Part shown: positions 49,992-57,630 of the stretch, piece after piece
Layout of the letters: each line of letters starts with the position of its first letter
How positions within the stretch are numbered: the first letter of the stretch is position 1
Assembly (NCBI RefSeq): GCF_000718635.1
Contig: NZ_JOBF01000008.1
Coordinates: forward strand, 124,001-188,000
Direction: 5' to 3'
Length of the DNA: 64,000 nt
DNA from: Streptomyces varsoviensis
Lineage (GTDB): Bacteria; Actinomycetota; Actinomycetes; Streptomycetales; Streptomycetaceae
Position numbers and translations under genes: made by a program
The notes under the pieces: model-generated
Seen by the model: only the letters and a program-made list of their open reading frames with translations
The model's database searches: none
Told to the model about the DNA's origin: nothing

Positions 49992-50375
49992 ATGCGCGTA
50001 ACCGCCTTCGACCACCTGGTCCTCAACGTCGCCGACGTCGAACGCTCCCTGGCCTTCTACTGCGGCCCGCTCGGCCTGGAGCCGGTCCGCGTGGACGAAT
50101 GGCGCGCCGGCGAGGCCCCGTTCCCCTCGGTGCGCATCAGCCCCACCACCATCATCGACCTGGTCCACGGCGCCCGCGGCGAGTCCAACGTCGACCACTT
50201 CTGCCTCGTCGTCGACCCCCTCGACTGGCAGGAGGTCCTCGACTCCGACACCTTCACCGTCACCGAGGGCCCCGTCCAACGCTTCGGCGCCCGCGGCGAC
50301 GCCCACTCCATCTACATCCTCGACCCCGACCACAACACCATCGAACTCCGCTGGTACCCGCAGGACGCCGCGTAG
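49992..50375 (+). CDS. VOC (glyoxalase/dioxygenase-fold) family protein
   Basis: 127 residues in the vicinal-oxygen-chelate fold. It starts MRVTAFDHLVLNVADVERSLAFY, with metal-binding His in FDHLVL and VDHFCLVV and Glu in HNTIELRWYP, so a metal centre is likely. The reaction cannot be predicted. AGGAGG lies just upstream of the ATG. Second gene of the SDR-VOC pair; it ends 20 bases before the convergent TPR regulator gene. Confidence 0.9.
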   Translation: MRVTAFDHLVLNVADVERSLAFYCGPLGLEPVRVDEWRAGEAPFPSVRISPTTIIDLVHGARGESNVDHFCLVVDPLDWQEVLDSDTFTVTEGPVQRFGARGDAHSIYILDPDHNTIELRWYPQDAA

Positions 50376-50395
50376 CCCCCGCCCCCGGCCGCACC

Positions 50396-51586
50396 TCACA
50401 CGGCGGCGGCCGGGGCCGGCCGCGTGAGGGCCCGTGCACGGTCATAGAGGTCGCGGGCGGCTGCGTTCCTCACGTACGGGCGCACCAGGGCGGTCATCGC
50501 CTTCACGCGCTCGTCGGCGCGCCCCGACTGGACCATGGGGTAGTCGTCGAGGGCCAGGTGCCAGGTGGCGCACGCCGCTTCGAGGTGGCCGGCCTCCCGT
50601 TGCCACTCGGCCAGCGTGGCCCTGTGCCGCACCCGGGCGCGCCGGTAGACGCTGTGCCGCACCCTGTCCGACTGCCGCATGGCCTCGATGGCACCGGGCA
50701 CGTCGCCCAGTTCGTGACGCACCTGGCCGACGTGGTAGTTCAGCGACGCCGGATCGTACGAACCGAATGCCTTGCCCCGCGCTTCCGCGCGATCCATGGC
50801 GGCCTCCGCCTCGCGGACATACCGGAGCGCCGCTGCACGGTCCCCGGTCTGCGCGGCCGCGTGCCCCTGCTGCCCGGCGAGGAAAGCCCGCATACGAGGT
50901 CCGGCCGCGGGAGCGGCGGCGGCTGCCGCGTCCGCCAGTTCCAGGGCCCGGTCGCCGTGTCCCAGGTCGACAGCCTGCACGCTCATGCCACGCAGGGTCG
51001 TGCAGTACGTCAGGTGGTCCTCAGCCGCTCCCGCCAGTTCCAAGGCCTTGAGGTAGTAGCGCTGCGCGAGGCCGTGCAGCCCTTCGTCCACGGCCATGTA
51101 CCCGGTCAGATAGAGCAGGTCGGAAGCGGCCGACAGCATCGCCCGGCGCACCTCGGCGGACGCGTCGGCGCGCAGGTACGCCGCCACTGTGTTGACCATG
51201 AACGAAGCCGCCATGGGACGCGCGTGACGACCGCCGAACTGGTCGTCGAGTTCGGAAACGCGCTCTGTCATGGCGACGACCATGTCCACATCGCTCATAC
51301 CGATCCGTGTAACCCGCCCGGACTCCACCGCCACGGCCCGCCCGATCACATCGGGCCAGCCGGGGATCGTGAGCGCCACGGAGAACAGCCCTGCTCCCAG
51401 AACGCCGCGCCGGGACGGATCCATATCCTGCCTCCCCAGGTCGACGATTCCCTCCACACCGCCCGCACCGACGTCCGAGCGGCCCCTCGGGGCGGGCAGG
51501 CCGGCCTCGGCGTGGGTCACCGGACGGCTGAACCGGCGCGAGAACGCTAGGCGGCCGAGGGCCACGTTGGGTTCGCGATCCGGCAT
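50396..51586 (-). CDS. TPR-containing regulator-like protein with reduced N-terminus
   Basis: 396 residues from the ATG at 51584-51586, with GGGGAG nine bases upstream. Residues 120-390 are helical TPR-like repeats (for example HGLAQRYYLKALELAGAAEDH and SLNYHVGQVRHELGDVPGAIEAM). Related Streptomyces regulators begin with PN.ALG.L, then a helix-turn-helix, then LGR.VT..E.G. Here PNVALGRLAF is followed almost directly by SRPVTHAEAGL, so the helix-turn-helix seems to be missing. RRGVLGAGLF could be mistaken for a Tat signal. Divergent from the peptide gene; likely a regulator or sensor for it. Confidence 0.78.
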   Translation of the reverse strand: MPDREPNVALGRLAFSRRFSRPVTHAEAGLPAPRGRSDVGAGGVEGIVDLGRQDMDPSRRGVLGAGLFSVALTIPGWPDVIGRAVAVESGRVTRIGMSDVDMVVAMTERVSELDDQFGGRHARPMAASFMVNTVAAYLRADASAEVRRAMLSAASDLLYLTGYMAVDEGLHGLAQRYYLKALELAGAAEDHLTYCTTLRGMSVQAVDLGHGDRALELADAAAAAAPAAGPRMRAFLAGQQGHAAAQTGDRAAALRYVREAEAAMDRAEARGKAFGSYDPASLNYHVGQVRHELGDVPGAIEAMRQSDRVRHSVYRRARVRHRATLAEWQREAGHLEAACATWHLALDDYPMVQSGRADERVKAMTALVRPYVRNAAARDLYDRARALTRPAPAAAV

Positions 51587-51614
51587 TGCCTTCAACTCCC
51601 CTGCCAGGTGCGGA

Positions 51615-51631
51615 CTTTCAAGGCTTTCAAG
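51615..51631. promoter_or_regulatory. CTTTCAAG direct repeat in the divergent intergenic region
   Basis: CTTTCAAG at 51615-51622 is repeated at 51624-51631, a nine-base period. It lies in the 137-base region between the TPR regulator gene and the peptide gene and is the most obvious operator candidate for either. No strong promoter hexamers are seen; TATCACT near 51651 could be a weak -10 for the peptide gene. Confidence 0.5.
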
Positions 51632-51723
51632 TCCTGACGCCACTCCAACGGTATCACTCTCCGAGATCGGGAGATTACGTAGAGGCAGAGGCGAATTCGG
51701 CTTCCCCATGAGGAGGAGATCCC

Positions 51724-51840
51724 ATGAACGTGGATGAACTGTTCACCGGCGACCTGGTGACCGGCGTACCGGCCATGAGCGCCGCACTGCGGGACAAGAT
51801 GCCGGGCGGCGGCGACAACAACGGCGACCACTGCAAGTGA
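51724..51840 (+). CDS. Probable RiPP precursor peptide
   Basis: 38-residue peptide. The ATG at 51724 is preceded by AGGAGGAGAT, one of the strongest ribosome sites in the window. The N-terminal leader-like part is MNVDELFTGDLVTGVPAM, then SAALRDKMP, and the C-terminal part is GGGDNNGDHCK, rich in Gly, Asp and Asn and containing the only cysteine. A very stable hairpin follows, then an ATP-dependent asparagine-synthetase-like gene and a methyltransferase gene. The order and the hairpin suggest a ribosomally made, post-translationally modified peptide. No known class fits closely. Too short for standard gene calling. Confidence 0.7.
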   Translation: MNVDELFTGDLVTGVPAMSAALRDKMPGGGDNNGDHCK

Positions 51841-51852
51841 TCCACGCATGAC

Positions 51853-51897
51853 GTGCGGCGGGGCGGGCCGGACCGGACCGGCCGGGCCCCGCCGCAC
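51853..51897 (+). terminator. Attenuator-type hairpin between peptide and modification genes
   Basis: GTGCGGCGGGGC at 51853-51864 pairs perfectly with its complement at 51886-51897, and an inner GGCCGG/CCGGCC stem (66-71 with 78-83 of the same hundred) extends it. There is no T-run. Lying 12 bases after the peptide stop, it would end most transcripts or protect the peptide mRNA, giving more peptide than enzyme. Confidence 0.75.
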
Positions 51898-51917
51898 CAC
51901 TCTCGAAAGGTGACCAC

Positions 51918-53396
51918 ATGCTCTCGATGCGTCTCTGCCTGGCGGATCTGGACCGCCCGTACTGGCTTTTCCGCGAGGGGCGCTGGGTGAGTGGAGCCAG
52001 TTGGATCAAGTCGGCGTCCGTCCCGGTTCTGGGCACGGAGTTCGACGACGACCAGTACCCGAGCGTTACTTTCACGGTGAAGGAGTGCAAGGGGGCAGGG
52101 GCGGTCTTCGACTTCGTCACCGTCACGGTGCGCCCGGGAGAAGTCCGGGTGTCGGCGGGTCTGTTCGGTACGGCCCCCGTGTACCTCGTGGCCATCGGTG
52201 ACGTGCTGCACGCATCATGGGACCTGGCCGAACTGTACCCGCACATTCGAGCCGACCGGCTGGTCGCGCGTGTGGTGGCCCGGGCCCTGACCAGGCAGCA
52301 CCGCTACACCTCCGACACGCTGTTCGACGGGGTGTTCCGGCTCACCGAACGGGCCGCCGCCCTCTTCACACCCGCCGGCCTCACCGTGCGGTACCCGGAA
52401 TCCGCCGAGCACGTCCTGTCACCCCGCTCACTGCGCACCGGCGTAGACCCGGTGGACGTATTCGACGCCCTGCTGTCCGAGGCCGTCCGCGAGGCCCCGA
52501 CGGCGGCTGGGTGCGTAGGGGTCGAACTCTCGGGCGGGGCCGATTCCGGCAATGTCGCCCTGGCCGTGCGCGGAGTCGGTTTCCATCGGGTGCACAGTTT
52601 CGGGCTCCTGATGGACGGCGGCATGGGCATCGATCAGCGGGCGCGCCGACAGGCGCTGGTGGATCACTGCGGCTTTGCCGATACGCCCGTTCCCGCCATG
52701 CGCTATCCGCCCTTCGCACCTGGCGGGGTGCGGGCACTGGGCGAACCCCACGATCCTGCCGGCGCGTTCTACCAAGAGGCATTCGACGTCGTTCGCGCTC
52801 AGGCAGCGGTCCACGGCTGCGAAGTGGTTTTCACGGGCAGCGGCGGCGATGAGATCAACGCCCACCATTCGCGTACGAACACGGCACTACCGGAAGCGAC
52901 ACCCGTGCCGTGGCTCGGCCCTCGGGCCACCGAGGCGCTCGCCGATGTGAATGAACGGTTGGCCCCGATGCCGGTGCTTCCGGTACCGACCCTGATGGCG
53001 TTCGGGCTCCACAATCCCGGTTTCCTCCGCATCGGCATCTGGCCGGTGAGCCCGCTGGTACACCCCCGCCTCGTGCGATTCATGGAGCAGTTGCCACACG
53101 AGCACAAACAGGGAAAGGCCCTGTTCCGGGAGCGCCTGCGGCGAGCCGGAATGCCGGAGACGGTCGCCTCACCACGGGAACCGGAAAATTTCCTGGGCGT
53201 CATGGAAGCAGGTCTCCGCGCGTACGGGCTCCGCATTCTGGACGGCATGACGCGGGAATCGGTGCTGGCCGACCTCGGCTACGTCGAACCCAAGGCGCTC
53301 GCCCGGGCCGGAGCCGTTGCCGAGCGCTCGCCTACGGTGTCCGACTTGCTGTGCGACGTGCTCTCCCTGGAAGTCGGCCTGCGGAGCCTCATGTGA
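51918..53396 (+). CDS. Asparagine-synthetase-like amide-forming enzyme
   Basis: 492 residues. The ATP-pyrophosphatase domain is intact: SGGADS at 205-210 and TGSGGDE at 306-312. The N-terminal 110 residues resemble the glutamine amidotransferase fold, but no Cys is present at position 2, so it probably cannot release ammonia from glutamine. This combination is also found in lasso-peptide cyclases (McjC type) and beta-lactam synthetases, which activate a carboxylate with ATP and close an amide bond. GAAAGG precedes the ATG. It lies between the peptide and the methyltransferase genes; I infer that it acts on the peptide. Confidence 0.82.
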   Translation: MLSMRLCLADLDRPYWLFREGRWVSGASWIKSASVPVLGTEFDDDQYPSVTFTVKECKGAGAVFDFVTVTVRPGEVRVSAGLFGTAPVYLVAIGDVLHASWDLAELYPHIRADRLVARVVARALTRQHRYTSDTLFDGVFRLTERAAALFTPAGLTVRYPESAEHVLSPRSLRTGVDPVDVFDALLSEAVREAPTAAGCVGVELSGGADSGNVALAVRGVGFHRVHSFGLLMDGGMGIDQRARRQALVDHCGFADTPVPAMRYPPFAPGGVRALGEPHDPAGAFYQEAFDVVRAQAAVHGCEVVFTGSGGDEINAHHSRTNTALPEATPVPWLGPRATEALADVNERLAPMPVLPVPTLMAFGLHNPGFLRIGIWPVSPLVHPRLVRFMEQLPHEHKQGKALFRERLRRAGMPETVASPREPENFLGVMEAGLRAYGLRILDGMTRESVLADLGYVEPKALARAGAVAERSPTVSDLLCDVLSLEVGLRSLM

Positions 53397-53432
53397 CGAT
53401 GTGACGACGCCGACTCCGGGGAAGCCCACCAC

Positions 53433-54149
53433 ATGGAAGCATCGAACCTCTTCTATCGGGATCCCGCACTGTACGACGCGGTCCAGGAGGACAACAGCGC
53501 CGCCGCCACCTGCCAAGCCCTGATCGAGCGCCACCGCCCGCGTGCCGCCACGCTGGCCGACTTCGGCTGCGGGACCGGTCGGGACCTGGCGATCCTGGCC
53601 AAGCGCTTCGAGTGCGTCGGCGTGGACCTCCAGCCCGGTTTGGTCGAGTACGCACACCGGATACGACCCGCACTCGACATCCGCATCGGCGACATGCGCA
53701 CCGTCCGCCTCCAGCGGTGTCTGGACGCCATGACATGTCTCGGCAATTCTCTGGCCTACATCCACGAGAACGACGACATCAGCGCCGTCTTCGCCACCTT
53801 CGCCGCGCACGCGCTCCCCGGCGCCCTTCTCGTCCTTTGCTCGCCCGTATCGCCCATCATCCGCCCGGAGGCGACCAGCGCGACCGTCAGGACACCGACG
53901 GGCTCCGCCCAGGTCACCATCAGCTACGAATGGGACCTGCGAACGCAGATCAACACCATGCACAGGCACTGGGCCCTGCCATCGGGCGACGACGCGCGGG
54001 ACACGGTCCGTCGACGCGTACTCTTCCCGCGCGAGTTGGAGCACTACGCGTCCAGCGCGGGCTTCGAGGTGCTGGACATGCTGAACGGCCCCCCAAGCGC
54101 CACCCTCACCGGCCCGGTGGCCTACACGGTGGCCCGGTACGCCCCATGA
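53433..54149 (+). CDS. Class I SAM-dependent methyltransferase
   Basis: 238 residues. SAM motif I is LADFGCGTGRDL at about 41-52, with an acidic residue after the second strand in CVGVDLQPGLVEYAH, and GDMRTVRL then AMTCLGNSLAYI further on. The C-terminal half has a beta-strand-rich region (TSATVRTPTGSAQVTISYEWD). Substrate unknown; by context it modifies the peptide or a carboxylate of it. It starts 36 bases after the synthetase-like gene with GGGGAAG upstream. A terminator follows. Confidence 0.85.
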   Translation: MEASNLFYRDPALYDAVQEDNSAAATCQALIERHRPRAATLADFGCGTGRDLAILAKRFECVGVDLQPGLVEYAHRIRPALDIRIGDMRTVRLQRCLDAMTCLGNSLAYIHENDDISAVFATFAAHALPGALLVLCSPVSPIIRPEATSATVRTPTGSAQVTISYEWDLRTQINTMHRHWALPSGDDARDTVRRRVLFPRELEHYASSAGFEVLDMLNGPPSATLTGPVAYTVARYAP

Positions 54150-54180
54150 GTCCAGACGCTCTCTTTTCAAGCCCGCGATA

Positions 54181-54223
54181 CCCGGGTCGCGCATACCGGC
54201 GGCGCTGCCGGCCCGGACCCGGG
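54181..54223. terminator. Terminator between the methyltransferase gene and rtcB
   Basis: CCCGGGTC at 54181-54188 pairs with GACCCGGG at 54216-54223, and inner CCGGC and GCCGG add a second stem. It lies between convergent genes and may serve both. Confidence 0.7.
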
Positions 54224-54305
54224 CCGCATGCCACCGGTCGGCGTGCCTGAGGGCCTCGGACGGTACGCCCGCGCAGCCCCCCCGGGCGGACCGGGGCCAG
54301 GGGCC

Positions 54306-55499
54306 TCAGCCCTTTACGCAGATGACCTGCTTGAGCTTGGCGACGACCTCGACGAGGTCGCGCTGCTGGTCGATGACCTGCTCGATGGGCTTGTAGGCGG
54401 CCGGGATCTCGTCGACGACGCCGGAGTCCTTGCGGCATTCGACGCCGCGGGTCTGGTCCTCCAGGTCCTTGGCGGTGAACCGCTTCTTCGCGGCGCCGCG
54501 GCTCATGCGGCGGCCCGCGCCGTGGGAGGCGGAGTTGAAGGAGGCGGCGTTGCCGAGGCCGCGGACGATGTAGGAGCCGGTGCCCATGGAGCCGGGGATG
54601 ATGCCGTACTCGCCACTGCCCGCGCGGATGGCCCCCTTGCGGGTGACGAGCAGGTCCATGCCGTCGTAGCGCTCCTCGGCCACGTAGTTGTGGTGGCAGG
54701 AGATGACGGGGTCGAAGGTGACGCGCGCCTTCTTGAACTCCCGGCGGACGACGTCCTGGAAGAGGGCCATCATGATGGCGCGGTTGTGCTTCGCGTACTC
54801 CTGCGCCCAGAACAGGTCGTGCCGGTACGCCGCCATCTGCGGGGTGTCGGCGATGAAGACGGCGAGGTCGCGGTCGACGAGACCCTGGTTGTGCGGGAGG
54901 TCGCGCGCCGTGCCGATGTGGTGCTCGGCGAGTTCCTTGCCGATGTTCCGGGAGCCGGAGTGCAGCATCAGCCAGACGGCGCCCGTTTCATCGAACGTAA
55001 CTTCGATGAAGTGGTTGCCCGAGCCCAGCGACCCCATCTGCTTCACCGCCCGCCCCTGCCGGAATCGCACCGCCTCCGCCACGCCGTCGAAGCGCGCCCA
55101 GAAGTCGTCCCAGCCGGCCGTCGGGAAGCCGTGCAGCCGGCCCGGGTCCACCGGGTCGTCGTGCATCGCCCGGCCGACCGGGATGGCCTGCTCGATCTTG
55201 GAGCGGAGCCGTGAGAGGTCGCCCGGCAGGTCGTTGGCGGTGAGCGAGGTCTTGACCGCCGACATGCCGCAGCCGATGTCCACGCCGACCGCGGCCGGGC
55301 AGACCGCCCCCTCCATCGCGATCACCGAGCCGACCGTCGCGCCCTTGCCGAAGTGCACGTCCGGCATCACGGCCAGGCCCTTGATCCACGGCAGGGTGGA
55401 GACGTTGCGCAGTTGCTGCATCGCGACGCCCTCGACCGTCGCCGGATCGGCCCACATGCGGATCGGGACCTGCGCCCCGGGCACCTCGGTGTACGACAT
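54306..55499 (-). CDS. rtcB: RNA-splicing ligase RtcB
   Basis: GTP- and Mn-dependent ligase joining 2',3'-cyclic phosphate or 3'-phosphate RNA ends to 5'-OH ends; acts in RNA repair. 397 residues. Metal-binding motif VGVDIGCGM (D74, C77), SGNHFIEV (GNH 161-163), SCHHN (H269, H270) and the guanylated His H326 in ASHGAGRRMSR are all present. Smaller than archaeal RtcB but normal for the actinobacterial type. The ATG follows GAGGTAAG. No adjacent RtcA or RtcR was found. Confidence 0.95.
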   Translation of the reverse strand: MSYTEVPGAQVPIRMWADPATVEGVAMQQLRNVSTLPWIKGLAVMPDVHFGKGATVGSVIAMEGAVCPAAVGVDIGCGMSAVKTSLTANDLPGDLSRLRSKIEQAIPVGRAMHDDPVDPGRLHGFPTAGWDDFWARFDGVAEAVRFRQGRAVKQMGSLGSGNHFIEVTFDETGAVWLMLHSGSRNIGKELAEHHIGTARDLPHNQGLVDRDLAVFIADTPQMAAYRHDLFWAQEYAKHNRAIMMALFQDVVRREFKKARVTFDPVISCHHNYVAEERYDGMDLLVTRKGAIRAGSGEYGIIPGSMGTGSYIVRGLGNAASFNSASHGAGRRMSRGAAKKRFTAKDLEDQTRGVECRKDSGVVDEIPAAYKPIEQVIDQQRDLVEVVAKLKQVICVKG

Positions 55500-55648
55500 G
55501 ACTTACCTCATTCCCCCACAAAATCCGAAAAACGCAAAAGCCGGACCTAATGTCGGATTGACGGCGGAGAACCGGCAGGCGCGGCAGTACGTGCGGTAGA
55601 CATTGTTTCCAGCCGCCGCCTTGGGGCGGCAACCAGTTTTCCGGCGAA

Positions 55649-55729
55649 ACCGGTGAAACCAACCGGCGGGCACCGGCGAGACCAATCGGTGGGAACCGGT
55701 GCGACCAGCCGGCGGGACCAACCGGTGAG
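55649..55729. repeat. 23-base tandem repeat upstream of the first DUF3558 gene
   Basis: Units at 55649-55671, 55672-55694 and 55695-55716 (22 bases), with a partial fourth, share ACCGG(T/C)G..ACCA..CGG(C/T)GGG. Each contains CCGG twice, so the region could fold into several alternative stems. It is between divergent rtcB and the DUF3558 gene and ends 15 bases before the latter's start codon. Upstream at 55610-55630 a short GCCGCC/GGGCGGC-type hairpin is also seen. Confidence 0.75.
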
Positions 55730-55743
55730 AGGAGCCCTGAACA

Positions 55744-56661
55744 GTGCAGCGAAAGGCGTACGCACCGGTCGCCGCACTGGCCGCGGCCGTGCTCACCGTC
55801 GGCCTGGCGAGCGGCTGCAGCACGGGCTCCGGGACCACCGGCACCGGCGAGGACCCCAAGTCCGGCGAGTCCAGCCCGTCCGCGACCGCCGCCCAGCCCG
55901 GCAAGTTCCAGACGCTCCCCGAGCCCTGCGGCAAGGTCAGCCGCAAGACGCTGAGGACGATGCTGCCCGGCGTCGACGACCAGAGCGACCAGGACGCCGA
56001 GAAGACGTACGACGGCCAGCCCGCCCTCACCTACGACACCGACCGCCGCGTCGGCTGCCGCTGGAGCCTCGAAGGGCCCGACGGCACCCGCCATCTGAGC
56101 GTCGACTACGAGCGCGTCGTCTCCTACGACCCCGAGGTCAGCGACGACGACCGGGCGCGGCAGCTCTACGAGGCGCGGGCCAGCGCCGCCGACATCCCGA
56201 TCGGCACCCCCTCGGGCCACCCGCCCGGCACCCCCGCCGGCAACCCGTCCGCCGGCTCCCCGAAGAACCAAGGAAAGGATAGAAAGGGGGACAAAGCGGG
56301 CGGCGGGACCTCCGCCCAGCTCACCGCCGAAGGAGACGCCGAAGTCGACGCCGACACGAGCCCCACCCCCACCGCCACCGGCATCCCCTCCGCCCCCGCC
56401 TCCCCCACCGCGAACGCCGCCGACCTCGCCCCCCGCACCCTCGACGACCTCGCCGACGACGCCTTCCTCAACGACCGGCTCGCCACCGCCGACTCCGGCG
56501 TGCACCGCGACATCACCATCGTCTTCCGCTCCTCCAACGTCCTCGTCACCGTCGGATACGACCAGTGGGCGGCCGACAAGCGGCACATCCCCAGCAGCGA
56601 AGACCTCCAGAGCAAGGCCCGCGGGGTGGCCCAGGAGCTCGCCGGACACTTCAGCGACTGA
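55744..56661 (+). CDS. DUF3558-type lipoprotein
   Basis: 305 residues from the GTG at 55744, with GAGAGGAG upstream. Lipoprotein signal with lipobox LASGC (C25). Ser/Thr/Gly linker to residue 50, then a DUF3558-like domain starting LPEPCGKVSRKTLRTMLPG with cysteines C62 and C105-region (VGCRWSL) that may form a disulfide. A Gly/Pro/Asp-rich insert (about 155-230) splits the domain. Ends with VTVGYDQW and AQELAGHFSD. Function unknown; exported cell-envelope protein. Confidence 0.85.
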   Translation: MQRKAYAPVAALAAAVLTVGLASGCSTGSGTTGTGEDPKSGESSPSATAAQPGKFQTLPEPCGKVSRKTLRTMLPGVDDQSDQDAEKTYDGQPALTYDTDRRVGCRWSLEGPDGTRHLSVDYERVVSYDPEVSDDDRARQLYEARASAADIPIGTPSGHPPGTPAGNPSAGSPKNQGKDRKGDKAGGGTSAQLTAEGDAEVDADTSPTPTATGIPSAPASPTANAADLAPRTLDDLADDAFLNDRLATADSGVHRDITIVFRSSNVLVTVGYDQWAADKRHIPSSEDLQSKARGVAQELAGHFSD

Positions 56662-56825
56662 CCCCCTCGCGGCCCGTTCCGGCGAGTATCGGCAGACTTG
56701 AGCCGCGCCCGCGCCCCGGCCGCGTACCGTGCCGATTGCCCCGTCCGGTCCCCGCCGGCCCCGGCACCGGTACCGCCCGGCCACCCCGCCGGCCCGCCCG
56801 TCGACACCGAATGAGCGAAGGACCC

Positions 56826-57545
56826 ATGCACAGAACAGCCCCGCGACTCGCCCGAATCCTCGCCTGCGGAGCAGTACCGGTGATGCTCGTCGCCACCGGC
56901 TGCTCCGACGACTCCGGCTCGAAGAAGAAGGACTCGTCGAGCTCGTCCTCCGCCTCCGCCCCCTCCTCCGCCAGCGCGTCGCCCACCGTCGCGCCGGCCG
57001 CGTTCTCCAAGCTCCCCGAGGCATGCAAGGAGATCTCCACGAAGACGGTGGAGAAACTGGTGCCCAACGTGAAGGAGAAGAACGGCAAGGTCCTCAAGCC
57101 GCCCAGGAACGACAGCTCCACCTCCTGCATGTGGAACGGCACGGACGACGACGACGTCAAGAACATGCAGTACCGCTACCTCGCCATCGACCTCAACCTC
57201 TTCCCCTCCCACCCCACCCTCGGCTCCGGCGACCAGCGCGCCAAGGCGTACGTCCCGCAGGAATCCGACAAGGCCGCCAAGGCGGACGGCGCGAAGAACG
57301 TCAAGACCGGCACCGCCGACGGCGTCGGCGACCAGGCCGTCACCGTCAAGGCCGAGTCCAAGAGGGACGGCGACGACTACCGTGACCAGCGGGTCGTCGC
57401 CCGTACGGCCAACGCCGTCGTCACCGTGCAGTACAACGGCGCCGGGTTCCAGGGCGCCAAGTCGCCCGACGCCGACGACCTGCTGAAGCAGGCGGTGGCC
57501 GCCGCCAAGGAGGCTCTCGCCTCCGTCGCCGCCGCAAACAAGTAG
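56826..57545 (+). CDS. DUF3558-type lipoprotein, second copy
   Basis: 239 residues; lipobox VATGC (C26), then a Lys/Ser-rich linker to about 55. The domain starts LPEACKEISTKTVEKLVPN and has SCMWNG, matching the preceding gene's EPCGKVSRKTL and GCRWS in order, so the two are paralogues. The C-terminal VVTVQYNGAG is also shared in form. Together with the next gene they form a same-strand set with gaps of 164 and 85 bases. Function unknown. Confidence 0.85.
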   Translation: MHRTAPRLARILACGAVPVMLVATGCSDDSGSKKKDSSSSSSASAPSSASASPTVAPAAFSKLPEACKEISTKTVEKLVPNVKEKNGKVLKPPRNDSSTSCMWNGTDDDDVKNMQYRYLAIDLNLFPSHPTLGSGDQRAKAYVPQESDKAAKADGAKNVKTGTADGVGDQAVTVKAESKRDGDDYRDQRVVARTANAVVTVQYNGAGFQGAKSPDADDLLKQAVAAAKEALASVAAANK

Positions 57546-57630
57546 CTCATAGCAACAGCCGCCGCGCCCCGCCCCGAACGGGTGTGCCAGTCTTGGCGCG
57601 CCGGTATTCGAGGGCGGGGAGGGATCGCGG

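Noticed and set aside
51724-54149. Lasso peptide cluster
   Set aside because: The amide-forming enzyme is of the right superfamily, but there is no transglutaminase-like B2 protein, no RRE/PqqD-like B1 protein, no ABC transporter, and the tail after the possible ring would be only three residues.
54146-54250. 34-codon frame overlapping the methyltransferase stop (ATGA)
   Set aside because: The coupling looks attractive, but the frame runs through the terminator hairpin at 54181-54223 and is Arg/Pro/Gly-rich. Conservation in relatives would be needed to revive it.
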